A stretch of 64,000 nucleotides of DNA from Mesorhizobium plurifarium (GCA_000824785.1 CCNB01000007.1:470021-534020), one strand, 5' to 3'. Counted from the first letter of the stretch, positions 28,697-39,483 are shown. Program-made: numbers and translations. The notes: generated by a model not told the origin, from the letters alone.

Positions 28697-29473
28697 CTAC
28701 CTCACCGGCGCCAGCAAGGCGAAATGCGCGCCCTGCGGGTCCTGGCACTGGATGATCCACTGGCCGCTCGGCACGTCCATCGGACCCATGATGACCTTGC
28801 CGCCATTGTCGGTGACGCGCTTGGCGGCGGCGTCGATGGCGTCGACGTTGAAATAGAACTGCCAGACGGGAACCGGGATCTGCGGCGGCTTGTTCATGAT
28901 GCCGCCGCCGGATTCGGGACCGGCGCCAAAGGTTTTGTAGATACCCATCTCGCCCATGTCGAACTCGCCGGCACTCTCCCAGCCGAATTGGCTGGAATAG
29001 AAATCGAAGGCGGCTTTCCAGTCGGTCGTGTAGAGCTCATGCCAGCCGACATGGCCAAGCGTGGTCGCCGGCACCGGCGGCTGTTCAGGCTGATTGGGCT
29101 GCAGGAACATGAAGGCTGCCCCTTGCGGGTCGGCGACGACGGCGAAGCGGCCGACGCCCGGAATGTCGTCGGGCGCGCGATGGACCGCACCGCCGGCGTT
29201 GTTGAGCGCTTGCGTCGAGGCGTCGGCATCCTTGGTGTAGATGTAGCCCATCCAGGCCGGCGGCATGCCCATCTTCGCGGGTTCTTCCGGCATGGTCATC
29301 AGCCCGCCGACGCCCCGCACGACGGAATTCACGACGATATAGCGGGGCATGCCGGGCGCCTTGTCGAAGGGCTCGGCTTTCCAGCCGACAACGGCGGTGT
29401 AGAAGGCCTCGGCGGCGTCGAGGTCGGTGGTCATCAGTTCGTACCAGAAGAAAGGTTGCGGGGATTTCGGCAT
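28697..29473 (-). CDS. VOC family protein with two glyoxalase-like domains
   Basis: Protein of 258 aa made of two vicinal-oxygen-chelate modules. The first begins PFFWYELMTTDLDAAEAFYT and the second GHVGWHELYTTDWKAAFDFY, followed by the matching SGQWIIQCQDPQGAHFALL end. Such two-module proteins resemble the CFP-30B/27-kDa antigen group of putative glyoxalases or hydroxylases; the substrate is unknown. ATG 29473 has GAGGAG 8 nt upstream; the frame stays open further upstream but without a ribosome site. Divergent from the ChaC-like gene. Confidence 0.88.
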   Translation of the reverse strand: MPKSPQPFFWYELMTTDLDAAEAFYTAVVGWKAEPFDKAPGMPRYIVVNSVVRGVGGLMTMPEEPAKMGMPPAWMGYIYTKDADASTQALNNAGGAVHRAPDDIPGVGRFAVVADPQGAAFMFLQPNQPEQPPVPATTLGHVGWHELYTTDWKAAFDFYSSQFGWESAGEFDMGEMGIYKTFGAGPESGGGIMNKPPQIPVPVWQFYFNVDAIDAAAKRVTDNGGKVIMGPMDVPSGQWIIQCQDPQGAHFALLAPVR

Positions 29474-29651
29474 GGTCGGTCTCCTCACCGGTTCAGGCAG
29501 CGATCGCGGTTCGATCCATTCTAGGACGATCCTGGCGACAGAAATCCGACATGGGCCGAAAATCCTGGACGGCAAGGCGCTGCGCTCCCTGATCTTGCAT
29601 AGCCGGTGCTTTTCGACTTTGCTGCCGTCAAAGAGGGGGTCGGGTTCTTCC

Positions 29652-30386
29652 ATGCGTCAGATGTCGCTCACGCCCGAGCTTGTCGCTCTTTGCCATCGCG
29701 AGGAGATCGATCCCGGTCCGAGCGGGGACTGGACGCAGCTCAGCGACGACGATTTCCGCGCGCTCGGCGCACGTCTCGCCGGCGAAGCCGACGCCGGACC
29801 GCTTTGGGTGTTCGCCTATGGCTCGCTTATCTGGAAGCCGGCCTTCGAGTCGGTCGAGCAGCAACGCGCCTCGGCGCAGGGCTGGCATCGCTCCTTCTGC
29901 CTGGATCTCGTGCGCTGGAGGGGTAGCGCCGCGCAGCCCGGACTGATGATGGCGCTCGAACGCGGCGGACGCTGCGACGGCGTGATCTACCGCCTGCCGG
30001 ACGGTGACAAGGCCGCCCAGATCGAAAGGCTGTTGCGGCGCGAGATCGACGATCACGAGGCCGTTGCCTCCGTTAGGTGGGTTCCGGTGCGTACGGCGCA
30101 AGGCCGGCTGCGGGCGCTGGGCTTCTGGGTTGGCGTGACCGGCAGAGGGACGTCTCTCGGGCAGCCGCTGGAGAAGGTCGCTTGGGTGCTGGCACGCGCC
30201 TGCGGCCATGTCGGCTCCGGCGCCGAATATCTCTACAACACCGTCAGCCATCTCGAGACCTTCGGCATCCATGACCGCAACCTGTGGCGGCTGCAGGAAC
30301 TGGTGGCGCACGAGATCCGGTCGATACATCCCGCGAGGTTTGAAAATGCGGAGCCATCCGATGAGGCGGTAATGGCTATAACATGA
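29652..30386 (+). CDS. gamma-glutamylcyclotransferase, ChaC-like
   Basis: Cytoplasmic enzyme (244 aa) of the ChaC family, which releases 5-oxoproline from glutathione or other gamma-glutamyl peptides. The hallmark substrate loop VFAYGSLIWKP is at about residues 54-64, and WHRSFCLDLVRWRG and YLYNTVSHLETFGIHD are also typical of ChaC. The length agrees with the family. ATG 29652 or 29661 could start the protein; neither has a strong Shine-Dalgarno. The 178-bp divergent gap to the VOC gene shows no clear operator. Confidence 0.88.
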   Translation: MRQMSLTPELVALCHREEIDPGPSGDWTQLSDDDFRALGARLAGEADAGPLWVFAYGSLIWKPAFESVEQQRASAQGWHRSFCLDLVRWRGSAAQPGLMMALERGGRCDGVIYRLPDGDKAAQIERLLRREIDDHEAVASVRWVPVRTAQGRLRALGFWVGVTGRGTSLGQPLEKVAWVLARACGHVGSGAEYLYNTVSHLETFGIHDRNLWRLQELVAHEIRSIHPARFENAEPSDEAVMAIT

Positions 30387-30410
30387 CTATAATTATCATA
30401 TTTTTATCCA

Positions 30411-30443
30411 GTCAATACAGTGACTTGGCCGAAAATTGACCAA
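30411..30443. promoter_or_regulatory. AT-rich promoter region with two dyads before preT
   Basis: GTCAAT (30411-30416) and ATTGAC (30435-30440) form one dyad; TTGG (30425-30428) and CCAA (30440-30443) form another with an 11-nt spacer. They sit in a markedly AT-rich stretch (about 30380-30470) just before the pyrimidine dehydrogenase operon. This is the best candidate control region for preT-preA. Confidence 0.4.
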
Positions 30444-30500
30444 TTGATAAAAAAATAAAACGTGCTAGCCTTCCCCAAAACGACAACAAGGGGAACTGGA

Positions 30501-31865
30501 ATGGCGACTGGTCATTTCATCGAGGGCATTGCCGGCGGCCGGCTGTCTTCCGATCAATATGCCGATAATTTTTCCGACCTGCATCCCCCGCTCGACCACC
30601 ATGAGGCGCTGGTCGAATCCGATCGCTGCTATTTCTGCTACGACGCGCCGTGCATGAACGCATGCCCGACCTCGATCGACATCCCGCTGTTCATCCGCCA
30701 GATCGCGACCGGCAATCCGCTGGGCTCGGCCAAGACGATCTTCGACCAGAACATCCTTGGCGGCATGTGCGCCCGCGTCTGCCCGACCGAGACGCTGTGC
30801 GAAGAGGTCTGCGTGCGCGAGGTGGCCGAAGGCAAGCCGGTGCAGATCGGCCGGCTGCAGCGCTACGCCACCGATGTCGCCATGAGCGAGGGCAAGCAGT
30901 TCTACAAGCGCGCCGAGCCGACCGGGAAAAGCATTGCCGTGGTCGGCGCCGGACCGGCCGGGCTGGCGGCGGCGCATCGCCTTGCCCGCCACGGCCATGA
31001 GGTGACGATCCTCGAGGCGCGGCCCAAGGCCGGCGGCCTTAACGAATATGGCATCGCCGCCTATAAGAGCGTCGACGATTTCGCCCAGGCGGAGGTCGAC
31101 TATGTCACCGCGATCGGCGGCATCGACATCCAGAACGGCAAGGCGCTCGGCCGCGATTTCCAGCTGGCGGACCTGATGCGGAATTACGATGCGGTGTTTC
31201 TCGGGCTCGGGCTGGGAGGCGTCAATGCGCTGCGCGCCGAGGGCGAGGACGCAGACGGTGTCGCCAATGCGGTGGAGTTCATCTCGGAACTGCGCCAGGC
31301 AAGCGATCTCTCCAGCCTGCCGGTCGGCCGGCGCGTCGTCGTCATCGGCGGCGGCATGACGGCGATCGACGCCGCGGTGCAATCGAAATTGCTCGGCGCG
31401 GAAGAAGTGACGATCTGCTACCGCCGCGGCCAGGAGCATATGAACGCTTCCGGCTTCGAGCAGGATCTGGCCGCCGCCAACGGCGTCACCATCCGCCACT
31501 GGCTGCAGCCCAAGCGCGTCATTGCCGAGAACGGCAAGGTCTCCGGGATCGAGCTCGAATACACCGCGATGAGCGGCGATAAGCTTGTCGGCACCGGCGA
31601 AAGGCTCACGCTCGTCGCCGACCAGGTGTTCAAGGCGATCGGCCAGAGTTTTGTGCCGGCGCATCTCAACGGCAGCAGCGAGCAGATTGAGCTGGAGGGC
31701 GGCCGCATCAAGGTCGATGCGGAAGGGCGCACCTCGCTGGCCAAGGTCTGGGCCGGCGGCGACTGCATCTTCGGCGGCGACGATTTGACCGTCTCGGCGG
31801 TGGCGCAGGGCCGAGACGCGGCCGAGAGCATCCACCGGGCACTGACCTCTAACGGGAGGGCATGA
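30501..31865 (+). CDS. preT: NAD(P)-dependent dihydropyrimidine dehydrogenase, PreT subunit
   Basis: Flavin/Fe-S subunit (454 aa) that takes electrons from NADH to reduce uracil and thymine, the first step of reductive pyrimidine breakdown. The N-terminal Fe-S domain has Cys43, Cys46, Cys51 and Cys55 (CYFCYDAPCMNACP) and a second group in GGMCARVCPTETLCEEVC. FAD- and NAD-binding loops follow (AVVGAGPAGLAAAHRLARHG and VVVIGGGMTAIDAA). GGGG lies 8 nt before ATG 30501, preferred to an earlier TTG-type start at 30462. The stop overlaps the start region of preA. It resembles the small subunit of glutamate synthase, but the neighbour settles the role. Confidence 0.92.
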   Translation: MATGHFIEGIAGGRLSSDQYADNFSDLHPPLDHHEALVESDRCYFCYDAPCMNACPTSIDIPLFIRQIATGNPLGSAKTIFDQNILGGMCARVCPTETLCEEVCVREVAEGKPVQIGRLQRYATDVAMSEGKQFYKRAEPTGKSIAVVGAGPAGLAAAHRLARHGHEVTILEARPKAGGLNEYGIAAYKSVDDFAQAEVDYVTAIGGIDIQNGKALGRDFQLADLMRNYDAVFLGLGLGGVNALRAEGEDADGVANAVEFISELRQASDLSSLPVGRRVVVIGGGMTAIDAAVQSKLLGAEEVTICYRRGQEHMNASGFEQDLAAANGVTIRHWLQPKRVIAENGKVSGIELEYTAMSGDKLVGTGERLTLVADQVFKAIGQSFVPAHLNGSSEQIELEGGRIKVDAEGRTSLAKVWAGGDCIFGGDDLTVSAVAQGRDAAESIHRALTSNGRA

Positions 31866-31867
31866 GC

Positions 31868-33181
31868 ATGGCAGACATCCGCAACAATTTCATCGGCATC
31901 AAGTCGCCCAATCCGTTCTGGCTGGCTTCCGCGCCACCGACGGACAAGGCCTATAATGTCGAGCGCGCCTTCAAGGCGGGCTGGGGCGGCGTCGTGTGGA
32001 AGACGCTCGGCGAACAAGGCCCGCCGGTCGTCAATGTCAACGGTCCGCGCTACGGCGCGATCTGGGGCGCCGACCGCCGGCTACTTGGCTTGAACAACAT
32101 CGAGCTGATCACCGATCGCGACCTGCAGACCAATCTGCGCGAGATGAAGCAGGTCAAGATGAATTGGCCGGACCGGGCGCTGGTCGCCTCGATCATGGTG
32201 CCTTGCGTCGAGGAAAGCTGGAAGGCGATCCTGCCGCTGGTCGAGGAGACCGGCGCCGACGGCATCGAGCTCAATTTCGGCTGCCCGCACGGCATGAGCG
32301 AGCGCGGCATGGGCTCGGCGGTCGGCCAGGTGCCGGAATATATCGAGATGGTGGTGCGCTGGTGCAAGCAGTACACGCGCATGCCGGTCATCACCAAGCT
32401 GACGCCCAACATCACTGACATCCGCAAGCCCGCGAGAGCAGCGCATGCCGGGGGCACCGACGCGGTGTCGCTGATCAACACAATCAACTCGATCACCGGC
32501 GTCGATCTCGACAATTTCGCGCCCCAGCCGACCATCGACGGCAAGGGCTCGCATGGCGGCTATTGCGGCCCGGCGGTGAAGCCGATCGCGATGAACATGG
32601 TGGCCGAGATCGCGCGCGATCCCGAAACCCGCGGCCTGCCGATCTCGGGCATCGGCGGCATCACCACCTGGCGCGACGCGGCCGAGTTCATGGCGCTCGG
32701 CGCCGGCAACGTGCAGGTCTGCACGGCGGCGATGACCTACGGCTTCAAGATCGTGCAGGAGATGATCGCCGGCCTGGAGAACTGGCTGGACGAGAAGGGC
32801 CACGCCTCGCTCTCCGACATCATCGGCCGCGCCACGCCCAACGTCACCGACTGGCAGTATCTCAACCTCAACTATGTCGCCAAGGCGCATATCGACCAGG
32901 ACGCCTGCATCAAATGCGGCCGCTGCCACATCGCCTGCGAAGACACCTCGCACCAGGCGATCACCAGCATGGTCAATGGGGCCAGGTATTTCGAGGTGAT
33001 CGAGGCCGAATGCGTCGGCTGCAACCTCTGCGTCAATGTCTGCCCGGTCGAAGGCTGCATCACCATGGAGCCGCTGGCTGCCGGCGTCGTGGACCAGCGC
33101 ACCGGCAAGCCGGTGTCGCCGATCTACGCCAACTGGACGACGCATCCGAACAATCCGATGGCCAAGGTGGCTGCGGAATAA
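31868..33181 (+). CDS. preA: dihydropyrimidine dehydrogenase, PreA subunit
   Basis: Catalytic FMN subunit (437 aa) that reduces uracil/thymine to the dihydro forms. The TIM-barrel DHOD-like domain contains ELNFGCPHGMSERGMG, in which the Asn and Cys correspond to the catalytic N-x-x-C of mammalian enzyme (Asn668/Cys671). The C-terminus carries two 4Fe-4S motifs, CIKCGRCHIACED and CVGCNLCVNVCPVEGC. GGGAGGG at 31854-31860 is 7 nt before ATG 31868 but only 1 nt before ATG 31862, so 31868 is preferred. No dihydropyrimidinase or beta-ureidopropionase gene is seen downstream. Confidence 0.92.
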   Translation: MADIRNNFIGIKSPNPFWLASAPPTDKAYNVERAFKAGWGGVVWKTLGEQGPPVVNVNGPRYGAIWGADRRLLGLNNIELITDRDLQTNLREMKQVKMNWPDRALVASIMVPCVEESWKAILPLVEETGADGIELNFGCPHGMSERGMGSAVGQVPEYIEMVVRWCKQYTRMPVITKLTPNITDIRKPARAAHAGGTDAVSLINTINSITGVDLDNFAPQPTIDGKGSHGGYCGPAVKPIAMNMVAEIARDPETRGLPISGIGGITTWRDAAEFMALGAGNVQVCTAAMTYGFKIVQEMIAGLENWLDEKGHASLSDIIGRATPNVTDWQYLNLNYVAKAHIDQDACIKCGRCHIACEDTSHQAITSMVNGARYFEVIEAECVGCNLCVNVCPVEGCITMEPLAAGVVDQRTGKPVSPIYANWTTHPNNPMAKVAAE

Positions 33182-33188
33182 GCTCGGG

Positions 33189-33402
33189 TTCCTCGCCCCA
33201 CGACAGTGGGGAGAGGTGGCCCGGCGAAGCCGGGACGGAGAGGGGTCTTCGCGGCGGCCGGCAATTTACCGCTTCGGGATAAGTGTCTTTGTGACCAGCC
33301 TCGCACCCCTCCCCTGCATCGACTCTGGCTTCGCGGAGGGCGTCCCCCTCTCCGTCCCGGCTGCGCCGGGACACCTCTCCCCCGCTTCGCGGGGGCGAGG
33401 AA
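33189..33402. repeat. dispersed palindromic intergenic element (RIME-like, second copy)
   Basis: A left arm (33189-33245, CCTCGCCCC...GGGACGGAGAGGGG) is mirrored by a right arm (33345-33402, CCCCTCTCCGTCCCGG...GGGGGCGAGG). The ~100-bp centre shows no gene. It fills the gap between convergent preA and cimA and probably folds into a long hairpin in either transcript. Confidence 0.78.
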
Positions 33403-33409
33403 AGAGGCC

Positions 33410-35026
33410 CTACTCCGCCGCCACCAGTCCCGCCATCTCGCGGTTCTTCATCAGCTTGTAGATGATCGAATCCATCAGCGCCTGGAAGGAGGCGTCGATG
33501 ATGTTTTCCGAGACGCCGACCGTCCACCAGCGTGCGCCGGTGGAATCATGCGATTCGACCAGCACGCGGGTGATAGCCTCGGTGCCGCCGTTGAGGATAC
33601 GCACCTTGAAGTCGGCGAGCTCGAGGTCGACGATCTCGCTCTGGTACTTGCCGAGGTCCTTGCGCAGCGCGATGTCGAGCGCGTTGACCGGGCCATGACC
33701 CTCGGCCACCGACATCTTCTCCTCGCCGTCGACCAGCACTTTCACGATCGCTTCCGAGACCGTCTTCAACTGGCCGTTGGCGTCGAAGCGACGCTCGACC
33801 ATGCAACGGAAGGAGGTAACGGTGAAGAATTCAGGCAGCCCATGCAGCATCTTGCGCGCCAAGAGCTCGAACGAGGCGTCGGCGCCTTCGTAGGCATAGC
33901 CTTCGGCCTCGCGTTCCTTGACCACCGCGATCAGGGAGTCGAGCCGATGATCGTCCCTGGGCACCTCAATGCCGCGCCGCTTCAGCTCGGCGAGGAAATT
34001 CGCCTTGCCGCCCTGGTCGGAGACCATGACGCGGCGGCGGTTGCCGACGGCTTCCGGGGGCACATGTTCGTAGGTCGCCGGCTCCTTGGCTAGAGCCGAG
34101 GCATGGATGCCGGCCTTGGTCGCGAAGGCGGAGGACCCGACATAGGGCGCCTGCGCTTCCGGCGCGCGGTTGAGCAATTCGTCGAAGGCCCGCGAAAGCC
34201 TGGATATTCCTGTCAGATCTTCGGCCGAAATGCCGGTTTCGAAGGTGTCGGCGAAGGCCGGCTTCAGCGCGAGCGTCGGAATGATGGTGATCAGGTTGGC
34301 GTTGCCGCAGCGCTCGCCGATGCCGTTCAGCGTGCCCTGGATCTGGCGCACGCCGGCCTCGACGGCGGCAAGGGAATTCGCCACCGCCTGGCCGGTGTCG
34401 TCATGGGCGTGGATGCCGAGATGGTCGCCGGGAATGCCGCCGGCGATCACCTTTTCGACGATGGCGCGCACTTCCGAAGGCTGTGTGCCGCCATTGGTGT
34501 CGCACAGCACCACCCAGCGCGCGCCGGCATCGTAAGCGGTTTTGGCGCAGGCCAGCGCGTAATCGGGATTGGCCTTGAAACCGTCGAAGAAATGCTCGCA
34601 GTCGACCATCGCTTCCTTGCCGGCGGCGACGGCCGTCTCGACCGAGCTCTTGATCGAGTCCAGGTTCTCCTCGTTGGTGCAGCCGAGCGCGACGCGGACA
34701 TGATAGTCCCAGCTCTTGGCGACGAAGCAGATGGCGTCGGACTTCGACTGCACGAGCGCCGCCAGCCCCGGGTCGTTGGAGGCCGACACCCCTGCCCGCT
34801 TGGTCATGCCGAAGGCGACGAATTTCGCGCTCTCGGTCCGCTTCTTCTGGAAGAAGGCGGTGTCGGTCGGGTTGGCGCCCGGATAGCCGCCCTCGACATA
34901 GTCGATGCCGAACTCATCGAGCAGCTTGGCGATCGCTATCTTGTCCTCGACCGAAAAGTCGATGCCCGGCGTCTGCTGGCCGTCGCGGAGGGTCGTGTCG
35001 AAGAGGTAGAGACGTTGCTTTGTCAT
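33410..35026 (-). CDS. cimA: (R)-citramalate synthase
   Basis: Enzyme (538 aa) condensing pyruvate and acetyl-CoA to citramalate, a threonine-independent entry to isoleucine synthesis. The HMGL-like catalytic barrel begins LYLFDTTLRDGQQTPG and includes GIHAHDDTGQAVANS; the C-terminal LeuA-type regulatory dimer domain covers about residues 400-520. Length and motifs fit the CimA type (TIGR00977) rather than 2-isopropylmalate synthase. The Shine-Dalgarno is weak. It is the last gene of the minus-strand run that begins at cysS. Confidence 0.92.
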   Translation of the reverse strand: MTKQRLYLFDTTLRDGQQTPGIDFSVEDKIAIAKLLDEFGIDYVEGGYPGANPTDTAFFQKKRTESAKFVAFGMTKRAGVSASNDPGLAALVQSKSDAICFVAKSWDYHVRVALGCTNEENLDSIKSSVETAVAAGKEAMVDCEHFFDGFKANPDYALACAKTAYDAGARWVVLCDTNGGTQPSEVRAIVEKVIAGGIPGDHLGIHAHDDTGQAVANSLAAVEAGVRQIQGTLNGIGERCGNANLITIIPTLALKPAFADTFETGISAEDLTGISRLSRAFDELLNRAPEAQAPYVGSSAFATKAGIHASALAKEPATYEHVPPEAVGNRRRVMVSDQGGKANFLAELKRRGIEVPRDDHRLDSLIAVVKEREAEGYAYEGADASFELLARKMLHGLPEFFTVTSFRCMVERRFDANGQLKTVSEAIVKVLVDGEEKMSVAEGHGPVNALDIALRKDLGKYQSEIVDLELADFKVRILNGGTEAITRVLVESHDSTGARWWTVGVSENIIDASFQALMDSIIYKLMKNREMAGLVAAE

Positions 35027-35079
35027 GGCAGTAGCTCGAAGTGCCGCGCTCCCTCACCATGGAGCGCGAACGTGCATCA

Positions 35080-36514
<1,435 letters not shown>

Positions 36515-36518
<4 letters not shown>

Positions 36519-37006
36519 GGTTTTTCCTCCGGCGGCCATTGGTCGGTGTCGTGATCGGGATGCTGATAAGAGACGAGCTCGGCGAGATACGGCGCCGACG
36601 AGACATCGCCCATCGTCTCCTCCGACGGCAGTTTCGGGATGCCGTCGACATAGGGAAGCTTCGCCTCGACACCCCATTGAATGGTGGGCGCGATGCCGGC
36701 CGGGTCGTCGAAGGCGGCGATCGCCAGCGCTACGCCGTCCGGAGCCTCGAAAGTCAGCGGCGTGCCGCATTCGGCGCAGAAGCCGCGCCAGGCAGCATTG
36801 GACGAGCGGAAACGTTTCGGCTCGCCGCGCGTCCAGTCGAGCGTGGCGCCGCGCACCGAGACCAGCGGCAGATAGAAATTGCCGCTCGCCTTCTGGCACA
36901 TGCGGCAATGGCAGACCGAGGCGTCGCCCAGCGCCCCTTCGACGCGGAAGCGCACGGCGCCGCACTGGCAGCCGCCGGTGTAGATCGGCCTGTTGTCGAG
37001 ACTCAT
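36515..37006 (-). CDS. GFA family zinc protein (first of a tandem pair)
   Basis: Paralogue of the following gene (163 aa) with the same ligand set GGCQCGAVRF, CHCRMCQK, FCAECGTPL and the same C-terminal pattern SYQHPDHDTDQW. The sequences are clearly related but diverged, so this is an old duplication. The stop overlaps the next start by 4 nt, and the VOC gene lies 21 nt upstream. Confidence 0.88.
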
Positions 37007-37027
37007 GACACGCTCCCAGTCGTGAGC

Positions 37028-37414
37028 TCACTGCGGGTCATGGCAGACCGCCTCGACATTGTTGCCGTCGGGATCGAAGACGAAGGCCCCGTAATAGTTG
37101 GGGTGATAATGCGGACGCAGGCCCGGCGCGCCATTGTCCTTGCCGCCGGCGGCAAGAGCCGCGGCATGGAAGGCATCGACCTCGGCGCGGCTGCGCGCGG
37201 TGAAGGCGATATGCTGGTGGTCCTTCGGCTTCTCCTTGCCTGCGCTCACCCAGAACACCGGCCGGTCGCGGCCATAGCCGCCGACCTTGGCGCCACCAGT
37301 ATATTCCTGCGGCACCATGTAGAGCAGCGACGCCCCCAGCGGCGCCATCGCCTTGTCGTAGAATGCCTTCGACGCATCAAAATCGGAGACGGTGATGCCG
37401 AGATGGTCGATCAT
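37028..37414 (-). CDS. VOC family protein, single domain
   Basis: Single glyoxalase/dioxygenase-fold module (128 aa): MIDHLGITVSDFDASKAFYD at the start with His4 as likely metal ligand, HQHIAFTARSRAEVDAFH in the middle and GAFVFDPDGNNVEAVCHDP at the end, placing His and Glu in the usual positions. Substrate unknown. The start overlaps the DUF559 stop by 4 nt. Confidence 0.87.
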   Translation of the reverse strand: MIDHLGITVSDFDASKAFYDKAMAPLGASLLYMVPQEYTGGAKVGGYGRDRPVFWVSAGKEKPKDHQHIAFTARSRAEVDAFHAAALAAGGKDNGAPGLRPHYHPNYYGAFVFDPDGNNVEAVCHDPQ

Positions 37415-37809
37415 GGGACGAGCTCCTCTCTTGGCGGCGCGGGCGCAGCGGCCAGCCCGGCCGCGATAACGATGTGCTGGCAGACATTGTCGATATCGCG
37501 GATCACGTCGTCGTTCCAGAAGCGCAGGATGGTCCAGCCGCTGGCAGCCAGATAGGCAGTTCTTTCCTCGTCCCGCCGAGAGTGTTCCGCATCACCATGC
37601 TGGCTGCCATCAACCTCGATTATGAGGCGATAGGCCGAACAGGCGAAATCGACGATGTAAGGTCCGATGGGCACTTGCCTCCTGAAGCTCATTCCCATGA
37701 GCCTGTGGGCACGCAATTCGTTCCAAAGTTTCAACTCGGCATCGGTCATCGCGCGCCGCATCGATTTGGCGTTCATGCGCTGACGAGATGGAACGCGGTC
37801 GTGCCCCAT
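37411..37809 (-). CDS. DUF559 domain protein (VSR-like endonuclease fold)
   Basis: Protein of 132 aa with the DUF559 signature: MTDAELKLWNELRAHRLMGM, SFRRQVPIGPYIVDFAC and LIIEVDGSQHGD, followed by RTAYLAASGWTILRFWNDDV. The E...D/ExD-type residues match the restriction-endonuclease-like fold related to very-short-patch repair enzymes, so DNA binding or cleavage is plausible but unproven. The first Met could be residue 1 or 12. First gene of the overlapping group running to pip. Confidence 0.85.
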   Translation of the reverse strand: MGHDRVPSRQRMNAKSMRRAMTDAELKLWNELRAHRLMGMSFRRQVPIGPYIVDFACSAYRLIIEVDGSQHGDAEHSRRDEERTAYLAASGWTILRFWNDDVIRDIDNVCQHIVIAAGLAAAPAPPREELVP

Positions 37810-37857
37810 GCTCAGGCCACCTCACGCAGGAGATTAGCGAAACCGCCGGCGAGAGCT

Positions 37858-37908
37858 AATCTCCCCCCTTGCGGGGGAGATTGGCTGTCACCATGGCCTT
37901 CGCCAATC
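37858..37908. repeat. partial palindromic intergenic element (RIME-like, third copy)
   Basis: AATCTCCCCC (37858-37867) pairs with GGGGGAGATT (37873-37882), and GATTGGC (37879-37885) pairs with GCCAATC (37902-37908). The order and wording match the centre of the 24.85-kb element, so this is a shorter copy of the same family, lying between cysS and the DUF559 gene. Confidence 0.72.
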
Positions 37909-37920
37909 GCCCAAGCCGCA

Positions 37921-39363
37921 TCACCTTTTGATCTCCCAAGTCGTCACGCGCTCGCCCGTCGCCGGGTTCTTGCCGTCCTTCAACTGCACGCCTTGCGCCA
38001 GGAGCTCGTCGCGGATGCGATCGGCCTCGGCCCAGTTCTTAGCGGCGATGAATTCCAGGCGTTTGGCGATGGCCTTGGCGACCGCCGTCTCGTCCACCTT
38101 GGCCGCGCCGACGTCGAAGCCGAGGAAGGCCAGCGCTGCCTTCAACGAAGCGGCGGCTTTCTCGCCGCCGGCGTCGCCCGCTTCGCTGGCGAGCTGCGTC
38201 AGTCCCTGGAAGGCGGCGTAGGTGGCGAGATCGTCGGAGAGCGCTTCCACGACCCCGGTCGGCAGATCCGTCGAGGCCGCAGGCGCCAGGTCTGCCGCCC
38301 GCTTCCATTTGCGCAGCGTGTTTTCCGCCTCCTCAAGCTTGCGCACGGAAAAGTCGATCGGCTCGCGGTAATGAGTCATCAGCATCGCCAGCCTGAGCAC
38401 CTCGCCGGGCCATTTCCTACCGCCGAACGTCTCGGTCTCCAGCAGCTCATGGATGGAGAAGAAATTGCCGAGGCTCTTCGACATCTTCTGGCCTTCGACC
38501 TGCAGGAAGCCGTTGTGCATCCACACGTTGGCCATGACCTTGGTGCCGTGGGCGCAGCGCGACTGGGCGATCTCGTTCTCGTGGTGCGGGAAGATCAGGT
38601 CCAGCCCGCCGCCGTGGATGTCGAAAATCTCGCCGAGATAGGCGGCCGACATGGCCGAGCATTCGATGTGCCAGCCGGGCCGGCCCCGGCCCCACGGGCT
38701 TTCCCAGCCGGGCTCTTCGGGCGTGGACAGCTTCCACAGCACGAAGTCGCCGGGGTTCTTCTTGTGCGCGTCGACCGCGATGCGCGCGCCCGCCTGCTGC
38801 TCGTCGAGATTGCGCTTCGAGAGCTCACCATAGTCCGGCATCGAGGCGGTATCGAACAGCACCTCGCCGCCGGCCACATAGGCGTGGCCGCGCTCGATCA
38901 GTTGCCGGATCAGCGACAGCATGTCGGCCTTGCCGTCGGCACGGGGCGCGACGAACTCGGTGGCGCGCGGTTCAAAAGTCGGCTGCAGGCAGCCGAGGGC
39001 CGCGACATCCTTGTGGTATTGGTCGGCGGTCTTTTCGGTGACCTTGCGGATCGCGTCGTTGAGCGACAGCTTTCCGGCCGCGATCTCGCCGCCGAAATCG
39101 CGCAGCGCCCTGGCATTTATCTTGTCGTCGACATCCGTGATGTTGCGCACATACGTGACGTGGCTTTCGCCGTAGAGATGGCGCAACAGGCGGAAAAGCA
39201 CGTCGAAGACGATCGCCGGCCTGGCATTGCCGATATGGGCAAAGTCATAGACGGTCGGGCCGCAGACATACATGCGCACATTGCGCGGATCGATCGGAAC
39301 GAAACGTTCCTTCGTCCGCGTCAGCGTGTTGTAGAGGCTGAGGCCCTTCGATGCGTCCGACAT
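37921..39363 (-). CDS. cysS: cysteine--tRNA ligase
   Basis: Class I aminoacyl-tRNA synthetase (480 aa) charging tRNA-Cys. The adenylate motif is HIGN in [16 protein letters not shown] and the second signature is [14 protein letters not shown]. Zinc-binding elements are visible in [10 protein letters not shown] and GWHIECSAM. Full length and typical. A palindromic repeat lies upstream of the start and another between its stop and the DUF559 gene. Confidence 0.96.
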   Translation of the reverse strand: MSDASKGLSLYNTLTRTKERFVPIDPRNVRMYVCGPTVYDFAHIGNARPAIVFDVLFRLLRHLYGESHVTYVRNITDVDDKINARALRDFGGEIAAGKLSLNDAIRKVTEKTADQYHKDVAALGCLQPTFEPRATEFVAPRADGKADMLSLIRQLIERGHAYVAGGEVLFDTASMPDYGELSKRNLDEQQAGARIAVDAHKKNPGDFVLWKLSTPEEPGWESPWGRGRPGWHIECSAMSAAYLGEIFDIHGGGLDLIFPHHENEIAQSRCAHGTKVMANVWMHNGFLQVEGQKMSKSLGNFFSIHELLETETFGGRKWPGEVLRLAMLMTHYREPIDFSVRKLEEAENTLRKWKRAADLAPAASTDLPTGVVEALSDDLATYAAFQGLTQLASEAGDAGGEKAAASLKAALAFLGFDVGAAKVDETAVAKAIAKRLEFIAAKNWAEADRIRDELLAQGVQLKDGKNPATGERVTTWEIKR

Positions 39364-39392
39364 GCGTGCCCTTCCGATCCGTTACTTCAGTT

Positions 39393-39441
39393 GAGCATGA
39401 TCTGATCCGAAAACCGGTGTCCACTTTTCGGGATCATGCTC
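39393..39441. repeat. dispersed palindromic repeat upstream of cysS
   Basis: GAGCATGATC at 39393-39402 is mirrored by GATCATGCTC at 39432-39441, with the centre TCCGAAAACCGG / CCACTTTTCGGG. From memory this is one of the commonest intergenic palindromes in Mesorhizobium and Rhizobium genomes. It lies 30 bp upstream of cysS. Confidence 0.75.
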
Positions 39442-39446
39442 TGGTC

Positions 39447-39483
39447 GGAGCCTTGTCTGCGCCGAAAGCGCAAATCAGGCTCC
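39447..39483. other. hairpin adjoining the palindromic repeat
   Basis: GGAGCCT (39447-39453) pairs with AGGCTCC (39477-39483) and encloses a second stem TGCGC (39458-39462) / GCGCA (39468-39472) with loop CGAAA. There is no T-run, so it is not an obvious terminator. Confidence 0.45.

Noticed and set aside
31868..33181. Possible loss of the catalytic Cys in PreA (AVGQ instead of ACGQ)
   Set aside because: Aligning to N-x-x-C shows the catalytic Cys is the one in NFGCPHG, which is present.
36519..37031. Apparent N-terminal extension of the second GFA gene
   Set aside because: It is an out-of-frame reading of the first GFA paralogue; the true start at 36518 follows GGAGG.
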